Notes: generated from the letters alone by a model not told the origin. DNA of 64,000 nucleotides from Cypionkella sp. (GCF_028290025.1 NZ_JAQGKQ010000112.1:1-64000), one strand, 5' to 3'. Positions 19,901 through 29,769 are shown, counted from the stretch's first letter. Numbers and translations are program-made.

Positions 19901-20866
19901 TTATCGCTGAGTCTTTGCCCAGTGATAGAGACAGATCAGCTCATACCCGACATGCGCGCCGGCAATGGCGGTGGCTCCGGTGGTGTCATAGGGCGGTGAG
20001 ACTTCGACGATATCACCGCCTACCATGTTGACGCCCGCGAGGTCGCGCAGCATGGCGGCGGCTTGCCAGGAATGCAGGCCGCCCCAGACCGGAGTGCCAG
20101 TGCCGGGGGCAACCGAGGGGTCCAGCGCGTCAATATCAAAGGTCAGGTAGGTTTGGTGATCGGCGACGATATCTTTCACCTTCGCCACGGTCGCAGCGGT
20201 GCCGTTTTCATGCACCCAGCGGGCGTCTATCACATTGAAACCCAAGTAATCTTCGGTGGTGGTGCGGATGCCGATTTGCACCGAGCGGGTCGGGTCAACA
20301 TAGCCCTGCTTGACCGCCTTATACATCATGGTTCCGTGGTCGATCCGGCTCATATCGTCATCTGGCCAGAGGTCAGAATGGGCGTCGAAATGGATGACGG
20401 ACAGGGGCCCGAACTTCTCGGCATAGGCGCGCAGGATTGGCAGAGTGATGTAGTGATCGCCACCTAAGGTGATGGTGCCAGCGCCCGCTGCAAGGATTTT
20501 GCGGATATGCGCGGTCAGGGTTTCGGGGAAATCGGAGGTCTTGGCATAGTCGAACGCGCAGTCGCCGTAGTCGATAATGTTCATATCTTCCAGCGGGTTG
20601 GTCGGCCAACCGTAGGGCGGATCGTAGGGCTGCAAAGTTGACGCCTCCCGGATGGCACGCGGGCCAAAGCGGGTGCCGCTGCGGTGGGTAACGGCTTGGT
20701 CAAACGCCACGCCAGTTATGGCGAGGTCCACCCCGGTCAGGTCTTTGGTATAGGTGCGGCGTAGGAAGCTCGTGGCACCCGAGAACGCATTCTCAAAGGC
20801 ATAACCGCGCTGGGCGGTGCGGGTGAACGCGGTGTCGATTTCGGTTTTGGCATCTTCTAGGGCCAT
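19901..20866 (-). CDS. speB: Agmatinase-family ureohydrolase
   Basis: GGDHYITLPILRAY, IHFDAHSDLW, TFDIDALDPSVAPGTGTPVWGG metal-binding motifs. Substrate not provable from sequence. Confidence 0.9.
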   Translation of the reverse strand: MALEDAKTEIDTAFTRTAQRGYAFENAFSGATSFLRRTYTKDLTGVDLAITGVAFDQAVTHRSGTRFGPRAIREASTLQPYDPPYGWPTNPLEDMNIIDYGDCAFDYAKTSDFPETLTAHIRKILAAGAGTITLGGDHYITLPILRAYAEKFGPLSVIHFDAHSDLWPDDDMSRIDHGTMMYKAVKQGYVDPTRSVQIGIRTTTEDYLGFNVIDARWVHENGTAATVAKVKDIVADHQTYLTFDIDALDPSVAPGTGTPVWGGLHSWQAAAMLRDLAGVNMVGGDIVEVSPPYDTTGATAIAGAHVGYELICLYHWAKTQR

Positions 20867-21004
20867 GATTTACTCGCGATTGGTCGCGCTTGCGTCTTTA
20901 TCCACGGCAGAAGCCGGGCCGGAGACGCGCTGATCCGGGGTGATTCAAAGGGACGGCAGCTGGGGTGGGTTGTCAAGGCTGATGCGTTTGGGGCGGTGGA
21001 TGGG

Positions 21005-21045
21005 TCGGAGCCTCCGGTGGGGATATTCGGGCCATTGTGAAGATG
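21005..21045. repeat. Dispersed intergenic repeat, copy 2 (GGAGCCTCCGG type)
   Basis: TCGGAGCCTCCGGTGGGGATATTCGGGCCATTGTGAAGATG; related to 33903-33945. Confidence 0.6.
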
Positions 21046-21110
21046 GGGGCGCTTAGTGGCGAAGCCCTGCGAATCGAAGGTTAACGGGGCGAAATTTGGC
21101 TGGAATCGGT

Positions 21111-21154
21111 GTATGGAAAAGGGCCATTAATTGTATGGGAAACGGCCATATTTT
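21111..21154. repeat. Two tandem 22-bp direct repeats
   Basis: GTATGGAAAAGGGCCATTAATT / GTATGGGAAACGGCCATATTTT, 17/22 identical, upstream of the agmatinase gene. Confidence 0.6.
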
Positions 21155-21205
21155 TCTCGGGTTTTGCTGGTTAATCTAGCGGGCGCTGGGGCGCGCCGCT
21201 ATGGG

Positions 21206-22603
21206 TTAGCCCAAGCGATGGCCCTCGCGCACCAGATCATCGGTGACGCGGCGGATGGATTGCTCCAGCGTATCGACCACGAAATCGACCTCGGCCTCGG
21301 TGATGATCAGCGGCGGCGACATCACGTTCAGATGGCCGATGGGGCGGACCAGCAGGCCGAGTGATTCGGCCACATCTGAGATACGTTTGCTCTCGTTGAC
21401 CGCGTCGGGCAGCAGGTCTTTGGTGGTCTTGTTGGCGACGTTTTCGACGCAGAGCATCAAGCCCTGCCCGCGCACATTGCCAACGAGCGGCAGCTGTTCG
21501 AGCGCCTTCAGGCGGGTGTTGAAATAAGCGCCGACGCGGGTGGCGTTGCCGAGCAGGTCTTCGCGGTCCATGATTTCGATGTTTTTCAGCGCGCAGGCGC
21601 AGCTGACCGGATGGCCGGAATAGGTCAGTCCAGTGGTGAACCAGCGGTGGCCACCTTCCGCCATCGCCGCCCAAATCCGATCCGATAAGATCAGCGCGCC
21701 GAGCGGCAGGTAGCCCGATGTCAGACCCTTGGCGGTGGTGATCATGTCTGGCTGCACACCGAAGGCATCATCCGATGCGAACCAGTGGCCGACGCGGCCA
21801 AAGGCGGTGACGACTTCATCGGCGATGAACAGGATGTCGTGGCGCTTGCAGACTTCCCACATGCGTTTGAGGTAGCCTTGTGGCGGGATGATGATGCCGC
21901 CAGAGGCTTGGATCGGCTCGGCAATGAAGCCACCGATGCGGTCGGCACCGACTTTTGCGATCAGGGCTTCGAACTCGGCGATCAGGTCATCGCAGAATTG
22001 CGCCTCGGTCATGTGATCGGGGCGGCGGTAGGGGTTGGGGCAGGATAGGTGGTGAATGCCTTCGGTCTTGTAGCGAAACTCCTCAATCCGGTCGCCGTTG
22101 CGCTTGCCGACCGATTGGGTGAGGTAAGTCGAGCCGTGGTAGGAGTTTTCCCGCGCGACGATGTCGGTTTTATCGGGGTTGCCACGCGAATGGTGGTAAT
22201 AGCTGACCACGCGCACGGCGGTATCGACGGCGGTGGAGCCTCCGGTGGTGAAATGCACGCGGTTTAGATCGCCGGGGGCGAGTTCGGCCAGTTTGGCGGC
22301 CAGACGGGCGGCGGGATCGTTGGTCATATCGACGAAATGGTTGGCGAAGGCGAGGCGCTCGGCTTGCTCGGCAATCGCATCGGCCATCTCACGACGACCA
22401 AGGCCGATGTTGGTGCACCACATGCCACCGACGGCGTCGAAGTATTCCCGCCCCTGCTCGTCCCACAGTTTCGCGCCCTGCCCGCGACTGATCACCAGCG
22501 AGCCAGCTTTCTGGAACGGCCCGAAATTCGCCCACGGATGCAGCACATGGGCGCGGTCCATCTCGAAGGCGGACGTGTTGGGCGGAGTTGCAGGCGCGTT
22601 CAT
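21206..22603 (-). CDS. Class III PLP-dependent aminotransferase (aspartate aminotransferase family)
   Basis: VHFTTGGSTAVDTAVRVVSYYHHSRGNPDKTDIVARENSYHGSTYL...LFIADEVVTAFGRVGHWFASD...TTAKGLTSGYLPLGA. Confidence 0.93.
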   Translation of the reverse strand: MNAPATPPNTSAFEMDRAHVLHPWANFGPFQKAGSLVISRGQGAKLWDEQGREYFDAVGGMWCTNIGLGRREMADAIAEQAERLAFANHFVDMTNDPAARLAAKLAELAPGDLNRVHFTTGGSTAVDTAVRVVSYYHHSRGNPDKTDIVARENSYHGSTYLTQSVGKRNGDRIEEFRYKTEGIHHLSCPNPYRRPDHMTEAQFCDDLIAEFEALIAKVGADRIGGFIAEPIQASGGIIIPPQGYLKRMWEVCKRHDILFIADEVVTAFGRVGHWFASDDAFGVQPDMITTAKGLTSGYLPLGALILSDRIWAAMAEGGHRWFTTGLTYSGHPVSCACALKNIEIMDREDLLGNATRVGAYFNTRLKALEQLPLVGNVRGQGLMLCVENVANKTTKDLLPDAVNESKRISDVAESLGLLVRPIGHLNVMSPPLIITEAEVDFVVDTLEQSIRRVTDDLVREGHRLG

Positions 22604-22667
22604 TTTGAATCTCCAGTCAATATGATTTGGCCAAGATAGCCAAACCCGGTAAAAAGACCAGAGGGTA

Positions 22668-22677
22668 TTTGATCAAA
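22668..22677. promoter_or_regulatory. TTTGATCAAA palindrome upstream of the class III aminotransferase
   Basis: Perfect 10-bp palindrome about 65 bp upstream of the aminotransferase start; same motif at 24379-24388. Confidence 0.45.
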
Positions 22678-22679
22678 AG

Positions 22680-23093
22680 TTAGAACAGGCGCTGTTTGGC
22701 CTTTGACAGCTTGAAACCATGGCCGCCGAGGTTGCTGCATTCCATGCCGGATTTCTCGGAACTGCAGGTGAACGGGCCTAGCGTGATTGACTTGCCGTAG
22801 CCGAGTTCTAAGCCACCCGGATCTGCCACCGCATCGGACACGCAGGCGAGATAACCCGGGCCGCCAGCATCGACGGCAAAGCTGCTGCCCCAGTCGAATT
22901 CGCAATCTGGTGGAGCGGTGCGGTAGGTCGGGGTCAGGGCGGACATATCGCAGCGGACTTGCGCATAGTCTCCGGTCGAAATAGCGCATTGGATGTTGCC
23001 GGAGGGTGAGTGGAAGGCGAGGTAATCGTCGGCCATAGCTGGGGAGGCGAGCAGAATCAGCGCAAGGGTTAGCGGGATATGGCGGCGGATCAT
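22680..23093 (-). CDS. Small secreted protein of unknown function (DUF6636-like)
   Basis: Signal peptide MIRRHIPLTLALILLASPAMADDYLAFHSPSGNIQCAISTGDYAQVRCDM; six cysteines. Confidence 0.65.
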   Translation of the reverse strand: MIRRHIPLTLALILLASPAMADDYLAFHSPSGNIQCAISTGDYAQVRCDMSALTPTYRTAPPDCEFDWGSSFAVDAGGPGYLACVSDAVADPGGLELGYGKSITLGPFTCSSEKSGMECSNLGGHGFKLSKAKQRLF

Positions 23094-23174
23094 AACGGCT
23101 CCTTTGAAACGGATTGAGCCAGCCTAGCGCAGCCGATGGGGGCGGCGCTAGGTCGTTGTAATCGGCAGGTCGGA

Positions 23175-24353
23175 TCAGTTCAAAGGCTGAGCGCGCTCTA
23201 CCAAGCGGGCGAAGAATGAGGCTCCGATGGGGGCGGCTTCATCGTTGAAATCGAACGCCGCGTGATGCAGGCCAGCGCCGGGGCCGGTGCCCATGAACAG
23301 GTAAGCGCCTTTGCGGGCCTCTAGCATATAGGAGAAATCTTCCGAACCCATTTCGCGCACCGAATTACCCTCGACCGAGGTCTCGCCGACGATTTCGGCA
23401 GCAACTTCAACGGCAAAGGCGGCTTGGTCGGCGTGGTTAATGGTGGCGGGATAGCCCCAATCGTAGTCAATCCGGGCTTGCACACCGTAAGCCGCCGCAT
23501 GGCCTTCGACGATTTCGTGGAAGCGCTTTTTCAAGAGCGCGCGCACCTCCGGCTTGAAGCAGCGGATGGTGGCGGCGAACATGGCTTCTTCGGGGATGAT
23601 GTTGGAAGCCGTGCCGGAGTTCACCATGGTGACCGACAAAACCGCCTCGTCCAGCGCATAGATATTGCGCGGAATGATGGTTTGGATTGCCGAGATCATC
23701 CCGACCAAAGCCACAATCGGATCGACGCAATCATGCGGGGTGGCACCGTGGCCGCCTTTGCCTTTGAGGTAAACATAGGCGGTGTCCACCGAGGCCATCA
23801 GTGCGCCGGGGGTGGTCAGGAAATGCCCGAACGGCACGTTGGGGGCGTTGTGGATGCCGTAGACTTGCTCGACCGCGAAACGGTCCATCACGCCTTCATT
23901 CACCATCACCATACCGCCCGCGCCGTCTTCCTCGGCGGGTTGGAAGATCAGCGCCACGCGACCCTTAAAGCGGCGTGTTTCGGCGAGATATTTTGCGGCC
24001 CCCAGCAGCATGGTGACATGGCCGTCGTGGCCGCAAGCGTGCATTTTACCGGGGATGGTGGAAGCATATTCCGCCCCAGTGATCTCTTGGATCGGCAGCG
24101 CGTCCATATCGGCGCGCAGGCCGATGGTGGGGCCGCCCACTTTAGCATCGTAATCTTGGCCGTTGATGATCGCGACGATGCCGGTTTTGGCGATGCCGGG
24201 GTGAATCTCATCGACGCCGATCTCTTTCAGACGATCAACGATATAGGCCGCCGTGGTAAAGCAATCGAAAGACAGTTCAGGATTCGCGTGCAAATGCCTG
24301 CGCCAGCCCTTCATTTCCTCGGCATAAGCAGCGATACGGTTGAGGACGGGCAT
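23175..24353 (-). CDS. M20 family aminoacylase/amidohydrolase (hippurate hydrolase-like)
   Basis: LRADMDALPIQEITGAEYASTIPGKMHACGHDGHVTMLLGAAKYLAE; IFQPAEEDGAGG. Confidence 0.94.
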   Translation of the reverse strand: MPVLNRIAAYAEEMKGWRRHLHANPELSFDCFTTAAYIVDRLKEIGVDEIHPGIAKTGIVAIINGQDYDAKVGGPTIGLRADMDALPIQEITGAEYASTIPGKMHACGHDGHVTMLLGAAKYLAETRRFKGRVALIFQPAEEDGAGGMVMVNEGVMDRFAVEQVYGIHNAPNVPFGHFLTTPGALMASVDTAYVYLKGKGGHGATPHDCVDPIVALVGMISAIQTIIPRNIYALDEAVLSVTMVNSGTASNIIPEEAMFAATIRCFKPEVRALLKKRFHEIVEGHAAAYGVQARIDYDWGYPATINHADQAAFAVEVAAEIVGETSVEGNSVREMGSEDFSYMLEARKGAYLFMGTGPGAGLHHAAFDFNDEAAPIGASFFARLVERAQPLN

Positions 24354-24378
24354 AGCGATCTCCTGATTTGGCTTGGCC

Positions 24379-24388
24379 TTTGATCAAA
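24379..24388. promoter_or_regulatory. TTTGATCAAA palindrome in the M20/mazG divergent intergenic region
   Basis: Perfect 10-bp palindrome between divergent starts at 24353 (-) and 24411 (+). Confidence 0.45.
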
Positions 24389-24410
24389 TCTTATCTGGAA
24401 GGGATCGGCA

Positions 24411-25262
24411 ATGCCCCTGCCCCATTCTGACGACGCCGCCAACCAACTTTTGCGCGACCCGGACGGCGGCATTGATCGCCTGCTAGAGATTATGCGGCGG
24501 CTGCGCGACCCGGTTTCGGGTTGCCCTTGGGATATCGAGCAGGATTTCGCCGGCATCGTGCCCTACACGATTGAGGAAGCGCACGAGGTTGCCGATGCGA
24601 TTGAGCGGCAGGCGTGGAGCGAGTTGCCGGGTGAGTTGGGCGATCTGCTGTTGCAGGTGGTGTTCCATGCCCAGATGGCGACGGATCGGGGCATGTTCGG
24701 CTTTCAGGACGTGGTGCGGGCGATTTCCGACAAGATGGTGGCGCGGCATCCGCATGTGTTTGGCAGCGAGAGCCGCGACAAAACGCCCGAGCAGCAGACG
24801 GTGGATTGGGAGAAGATCAAGGCGGCGGAGCGTGGAAAGCTGGATATTCAGGCGCGAGTGCTGGATGGCGTGGCGTTGGGTCTGCCGGGATTAACGCGGG
24901 CGGTGAAGCTGCAAAAGCGGGCGGCGCGGGTGGGGTTTGATTGGCCCTCGACTGATGAAGTGGTCGCTAAGATCGCTGAGGAAGCGGCGGAGTTGGTGGA
25001 GGCGCGCGATCAGTTGACGCAGGCTGAAGTTACCGAGGAGTTTGGCGATTTGTTGTTTGTGATGGCCAATTTGGCGCGGCATCTTGATGTTGACCCTGAA
25101 GCTGCGTTGCGCGCTGCCAATGCGAAATTCTCCCGGCGGTTTGGGCGGATTGAAGATTGGCTGGCCGAGGCTGGTAAAGCGCCTGCCGACAGCGATCTTG
25201 CCGAAATGGATGCGCTGTGGAATCGCGCCAAGGCTGAGGAAAAGGCCGCTAAGGCGCGGTAG
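24411..25262 (+). CDS. mazG: Nucleoside triphosphate pyrophosphohydrolase MazG
   Basis: LRDPVSGCPWDIEQDFAGIVPYTIEEAHEVADAIERQAWSELPGELGDLLLQVVFHAQMA. Confidence 0.96.
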   Translation: MPLPHSDDAANQLLRDPDGGIDRLLEIMRRLRDPVSGCPWDIEQDFAGIVPYTIEEAHEVADAIERQAWSELPGELGDLLLQVVFHAQMATDRGMFGFQDVVRAISDKMVARHPHVFGSESRDKTPEQQTVDWEKIKAAERGKLDIQARVLDGVALGLPGLTRAVKLQKRAARVGFDWPSTDEVVAKIAEEAAELVEARDQLTQAEVTEEFGDLLFVMANLARHLDVDPEAALRAANAKFSRRFGRIEDWLAEAGKAPADSDLAEMDALWNRAKAEEKAAKAR

Positions 25263-25375
25263 CCCGCTGCCAATGATGCCCTGCCCCCACAGCAAAGTGT
25301 TTTGCTCGGACATTGACCGCAGCGGGGGAACGGGCTTTAACGGCGGGCAACCAACCTGACGATAAGGACCAACCG

Positions 25376-26410
25376 ATGCGCCACCTGCCCGTTGCAGCCC
25401 TTGCGCTGATCAGCACCGTTTTGCCCGGATTGACTGGGCCCGGATTGACGGGTGCAGCTTTGGCGGAGGAGGTCAATATTTACTCGCATCGTCAGCCCGA
25501 GTTGATCCAGCCGCTGATCGACGCTTTCACCAAAGAAACCGGTATCGAGGTTAACGTCGCATTCGTCGATAAGGGCATGGCGGAACGTTTGGTGGCCGAG
25601 GGTAATCGCTCCCCTGCCGATCTGATTCTGACCGTGGATATTGCGCGGCTGATGGAAGTGGTAAAGGCGGGCGTGACGCAGGAGATCGACTCGCCCGTGC
25701 TAGAGGCGAATATCCCGGCGGGCTTTCGTGATCCGGGCAAGCATTGGTTTGGGCTCACCAGCCGTGCTCGGGTGGTTTATGTAAGCAACGAGCGGATCAA
25801 GCCGGGCGATGTGACGACTTACGAGGATTTGGCTGATCCGAAATGGAAGGGCCGGATTTGCACGCGTCCGTTCACCTCGGATTACAACGTGGCTTTGACG
25901 GCGGCGGTGTTGGCGCATCACGACGCGGCTTATACGAAAACCTGGTTGGAGGGCATCAAGGCCAATCTGGCGAAGAAACCTACCGGCGTGGACCGCGATC
26001 AGGTCAAGGCGATCTGGTCGGGCGAATGTGATATCGCTTTGGGCAACACCTATTATCTTGGCCAGATGCTGAATGATGACGAGGATAAGCAATATGCCGA
26101 GGCCGTGCATATCGCCTTTCCGGTGTTTGAAGGCGGCGGTACGCATATGAATATCTCTGGCATCGCGATGACCAAGGCGGCACCAAACCATGCGGCGGCG
26201 TTGAAGCTGATGGAATGGCTGTCGTCGGAGGAAGCGCAGCATATCTACGCCGAGACGAATTATGAGTTTCCGGTGGAGCCGGGTGTGGAGCGGTCGGCGC
26301 TGGTGAAAAGCTGGGGTGAGTTTACGCCGGACAATCTGACGCTCGCCGAGGTTGCCGAGCAGCGGCCTGAGGCGTTGAAGCTGATCGAAGAGGTTGATGT
26401 CGATAACTGA
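25376..26410 (+). CDS. Fe(3+)-type ABC transporter substrate-binding protein
   Basis: Signal peptide, then EEVNIYSHRQPELIQPLIDAFTKETGIEVNVAFVDKGMAERLVAEGNRSPADLILTVDIARL; FbpA/FutA-like. Confidence 0.9.
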   Translation: MRHLPVAALALISTVLPGLTGPGLTGAALAEEVNIYSHRQPELIQPLIDAFTKETGIEVNVAFVDKGMAERLVAEGNRSPADLILTVDIARLMEVVKAGVTQEIDSPVLEANIPAGFRDPGKHWFGLTSRARVVYVSNERIKPGDVTTYEDLADPKWKGRICTRPFTSDYNVALTAAVLAHHDAAYTKTWLEGIKANLAKKPTGVDRDQVKAIWSGECDIALGNTYYLGQMLNDDEDKQYAEAVHIAFPVFEGGGTHMNISGIAMTKAAPNHAAALKLMEWLSSEEAQHIYAETNYEFPVEPGVERSALVKSWGEFTPDNLTLAEVAEQRPEALKLIEEVDVDN

Positions 26411-26442
26411 TCGGAAAGCCCGATCTTTTTAATTCAAGGATT

Positions 26443-26470
26443 GGTCGCCGCAGGCGGCCTTTTCTTTTTT
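26443..26470 (+). terminator. Rho-independent terminator after the substrate-binding protein gene
   Basis: GGTCGCC-gca-GGCGGCC followed by TTTTCTTTTTT. Confidence 0.8.
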
Positions 26471-26527
26471 GACCATGTGGACAAGCCCGGTTGAATGACG
26501 TTTGTTCGGCACAAACAGGAGCAGCGC

Positions 26528-27475
26528 ATGACACATCAGCCCCGCAAGATTATCATCGACACCGATCCCGGCCAAGACGACGCATTCGCAATTCTGTTGG
26601 CGCTGGGCAGCCCGGAAGATCTTGAGGTATTGGGCATCGTCGCGGTGGCGGGCAATGTGCCGCTGGCTTTGACGCAGAAGAACAGTCGGATGATTTGCGA
26701 GTTGGCTGGTCGCTCGGATGTGAAGGTGTATGCGGGTTGCGATCGGCCTTTGAAGCGCAAGCTGGTGACGGCGGAGCATGTGCATGGCAAAACTGGGCTG
26801 GACGGGCCGGTGCTGCCCGATCCGGTGATGCCGTTGCAAGATCAACATGGCGTCGATTTCATCATTGAGACATTGCGGCGCGAACCCGGCGGCACGGTGA
26901 CTTTGTGCCCGCTCGGGCCGCTGACCAATGTGGCGCAGGCGTTTTTGCAGGCGCCGGATGTGGTGGGCCGGGTGCAGGAAATCGTGCTGATGGGCGGGGC
27001 TTATTTTGAGGTCGGCAACATCACTCCGGCGGCGGAGTTCAATATCTATGTGGACCCTGAAGCGGCGGAGATCGTGTTCAAATCAGGCGTGCCTTTGGTG
27101 GTGATGCCGCTGGATGTGACTCATAAAGTTTTGACGACGAAACCTCGGGTGCAGGCTTTGCGGGATATGGGGACTGAGGTGGGGCGGGTTTCTGCGGCTT
27201 GGGCGGAGTTTTTTGAGCGGTTCGATTTGGCGAAATATGGCTCTGAGGGTGGGCCGCTGCATGATCCGACTGTGGTCGCGTATCTGATCAAGCCGGAGTT
27301 GTTTTCGGGGCGAATGATCAACGTCGAGATCGAGACTCAGTCAGAGCTTACTTTGGGGATGACTGTTGCGGATTGGTGGGGCGTGACGGACCGCGCGAAG
27401 AACGCGCTGTTTATCGGCGATGTCGATGCGCAGGGGTTTTATGATCTGCTGACGGAACGGTTGGCGCGGTTGTGA
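26528..27475 (+). CDS. Inosine/uridine-preferring nucleoside hydrolase
   Basis: KIIIDTDPGQDDAFAILLALGSPEDLEVLGIVAVAGNVPL...GPLTNVAQAFLQAP...AAEFNIYVDPEAA. Confidence 0.95.
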   Translation: MTHQPRKIIIDTDPGQDDAFAILLALGSPEDLEVLGIVAVAGNVPLALTQKNSRMICELAGRSDVKVYAGCDRPLKRKLVTAEHVHGKTGLDGPVLPDPVMPLQDQHGVDFIIETLRREPGGTVTLCPLGPLTNVAQAFLQAPDVVGRVQEIVLMGGAYFEVGNITPAAEFNIYVDPEAAEIVFKSGVPLVVMPLDVTHKVLTTKPRVQALRDMGTEVGRVSAAWAEFFERFDLAKYGSEGGPLHDPTVVAYLIKPELFSGRMINVEIETQSELTLGMTVADWWGVTDRAKNALFIGDVDAQGFYDLLTERLARL

Positions 27476-27513
27476 GGACCGGGGGCCAGCCCCCGGACCC
27501 CCGGAATATTTAT
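27476..27513. repeat. Dispersed intergenic GC-rich repeat, copy 3
   Basis: GACCGGGGGCCAGCCCCCGGACCCCCGGAATATTTATG; matches the 14487-14520 element. Confidence 0.65.
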
Positions 27514-27565
27514 GCCAATGTGAAATTGTAAGGTGGTGTCGCGCGTGTCGGGGTTTAGGGCGTGC

Positions 27566-28252
27566 CTACCCCAGAGCGTAGCCCGCGCCGCGCACTGTTC
27601 GTAAGGGGTCATCCCCGCCGAAGGTGCAGAGCGATTTGCGCAATCGGCCGATGTGGACATCTACGGTGCGGGTATCAACGTAGATGTCGCGGCCCCAGAC
27701 CCGGTCCAGCAGCGACTCGCGCGAAAATACCCGGCCGGGTTTCTCCATGAAGGTCGCGAGCAGGCGAAACTCGGTGGGGCCAAGTTTCAAAACTTTGTCG
27801 TCGCGGTAAACGCGGTGGGTTTCGGTATCGAGCCGGATATCGCCCCATTCGAGCAGAAGACCAGCGGTGGCGGGACGCACACGGCGGAGTTGCGCACGCA
27901 GGCGGGCCATCAGCTCGACCACGGAATAGGGTTTGATGACGTAATCATCGGCGCCGGTTTCCAAGCCCCGCACCTTATCAACTTCTTCCGATCGCGCCGA
28001 GAGCATGATGATCGGGATGCCACGGGTTTCGGGGCGGGCTTTTAAGCGGCGACACACCTCTATCCCCGACACCAAAGGCATCATCCAATCAAGCAAGATC
28101 AGATCGGGAGCCTCCTCCGCGATCAGCGATAGAGCGTCTTCGCCATTGTCCGCGGTGCGGACCTCGAAGCCTTCGGCTTCAAGGTTGTACGAAAGTACGG
28201 CACGTTGCGCTGGTTCGTCTTCGACCAGCAGAACGGATGGGCGCGGTGCCAT
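27566..28252 (-). CDS. phoB: Phosphate regulon response regulator
   Basis: VLLVEDEPAQRAVLSYNLEAEGFEVRTADNGEDAL...LILLDWMMPLVSG; winged-helix C-terminus VYRDDKVLKLGPTEFRLLATFMEKPGRVFSRESLLDRVWG. Confidence 0.96.
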   Translation of the reverse strand: MAPRPSVLLVEDEPAQRAVLSYNLEAEGFEVRTADNGEDALSLIAEEAPDLILLDWMMPLVSGIEVCRRLKARPETRGIPIIMLSARSEEVDKVRGLETGADDYVIKPYSVVELMARLRAQLRRVRPATAGLLLEWGDIRLDTETHRVYRDDKVLKLGPTEFRLLATFMEKPGRVFSRESLLDRVWGRDIYVDTRTVDVHIGRLRKSLCTFGGDDPLRTVRGAGYALG

Positions 28253-28953
28253 CAGGCATTCCCCCCCGCGAGTTCGGCTTTCGGGCGATCTTCATCTGGC
28301 AGCGAGCCGGTGGCGAGATAGATTACCTGCTCGGCAATCGTGGTGGCATGGTCGCCAACGCGCTCGATGTTTTTGGCGATGAAATGCAGGTGCATACAGG
28401 CGGAGATGTTGCGGGTGTCTTCCATCATATGCGTTAGAAACTCGCGGAACAGCGCGTTATACATCTGGTCAACCTCTTGATCACGCAGGCGAACTTCGGC
28501 GGCCAGACCTGCATCGCGCGAGACGAACGCATCGAGCGCATCCTTCAGCAGCAAGCCGACTTGACGCGCCATGCGGCGGATCGAGCCTGCGGCACCGGGG
28601 ATTTGCGACATGGTGCCAAGCACCAGCGCACGTTTGGCGAGGTTCTTGGCATAATCGCCGCAACGCTCCAAGCTGGAGGCGATTTTCATCACGGTCAGCA
28701 CGGTGCGCAGATCAGTGGCGATGGGTGCGCGCAAGGCGATCAGGCGAGCGCATTCAGCGTTGACCGACTCTTCCAGCAAGTCGATGGCTTTATCGCCTTG
28801 GCGGACGTGTTCGGCCAAAGCTTCGTCTTGGGTTTCCAAGGCTTTGGCAGCGTCCGAAAGGGCCGCTTCGACAAGGCCACCCATTTTCATAATCATCGCC
28901 TGCACGGCTTCCAGATCACGATCAAAGGCACGGGTGATATGTTCATTCAGCAT
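28252..28953 (-). CDS. phoU: Phosphate signalling complex protein PhoU
   Basis: MLNEHITRAFDRDLEAVQAMIMKMGGLVEAALSDA...LERCGDYAKNLAKR...NIERVGDHATTIAEQVIYL. Confidence 0.97.
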   Translation of the reverse strand: MLNEHITRAFDRDLEAVQAMIMKMGGLVEAALSDAAKALETQDEALAEHVRQGDKAIDLLEESVNAECARLIALRAPIATDLRTVLTVMKIASSLERCGDYAKNLAKRALVLGTMSQIPGAAGSIRRMARQVGLLLKDALDAFVSRDAGLAAEVRLRDQEVDQMYNALFREFLTHMMEDTRNISACMHLHFIAKNIERVGDHATTIAEQVIYLATGSLPDEDRPKAELAGGNA

Positions 28954-28964
28954 ATGATTGTTCC

Positions 28965-29759
28965 TTAACCGATCCGGCCAGAGATATAGGATTCCGTGCG
29001 GGGATCTTTGGGATTGGTGAAGATCTGCCCGGTTTCGCCGAATTCCACAAGGTTGCCGAGGTGGAAGAAGGCGGTGCGTTGGCTGACGCGCGCGGCTTGC
29101 TGCATCGAGTGGGTGACGATGACCACCGAGAATTGGCTGCGGAGTTCGTCGATCAACTCCTCAACCTGTGCGGTGGCGATTGGGTCGAGGGCCGAGCAGG
29201 GTTCGTCCATCAGCAGAACCTCGGGTGAGGTCGTGATGGCGCGGGCGATGCAGAGGCGCTGTTGTTGGCCGCCGGAAAGGCCAGTGCCGGGGGCTTGTAG
29301 GCGGTCTTTCACCTCGTTCCACAGGGCGGCTTTGCGCAGGCAGGACTCAACAATGGCGTCAAGTTCGGCTTTGTTGCGGGTCAGGCCGTGGATTTTCGGA
29401 CCGTAAGCGACGTTGTCATAGATCGACTTCGGGAACGGGTTTGGCTTTTGGAACACCATGCCGATGCGGGCGCGCAGTTGCACCGGATCGACGCGGGGAT
29501 CGTAAATGCTTTCGCCTTCCAGCGTGATAGAGCCTTCGACGCGGCAAGACGGAATGGTGTCGTTCATCCGGTTCAAACAGCGCAGGAAGGTGGATTTACC
29601 ACAGCCTGACGGGCCGATGAAGGCGGTGACGGTTTTGTCCATAATATCGACATCGACATCTTTGATGGCATGGTTGGTGCCATAATAGACCTGCGCTTTG
29701 CGGGCCTCTATCTTGATGGTCTGGGTGTCCACGCGGGTCTCCAATCGTTGGTCTTTCAT
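28965..29759 (-). CDS. pstB: Phosphate ABC transporter ATP-binding protein
   Basis: [49 protein letters not shown]...[15 protein letters not shown]. Confidence 0.98.
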   Translation of the reverse strand: MKDQRLETRVDTQTIKIEARKAQVYYGTNHAIKDVDVDIMDKTVTAFIGPSGCGKSTFLRCLNRMNDTIPSCRVEGSITLEGESIYDPRVDPVQLRARIGMVFQKPNPFPKSIYDNVAYGPKIHGLTRNKAELDAIVESCLRKAALWNEVKDRLQAPGTGLSGGQQQRLCIARAITTSPEVLLMDEPCSALDPIATAQVEELIDELRSQFSVVIVTHSMQQAARVSQRTAFFHLGNLVEFGETGQIFTNPKDPRTESYISGRIG

Positions 29760-29769
29760 GTGTTTTCCC

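Noticed and set aside
22668-24388. TTTGATCAAA as an FNR/FnrL site
   Set aside because: FNR sites need TTGAT-N4-ATCAA; this palindrome has no central spacer.
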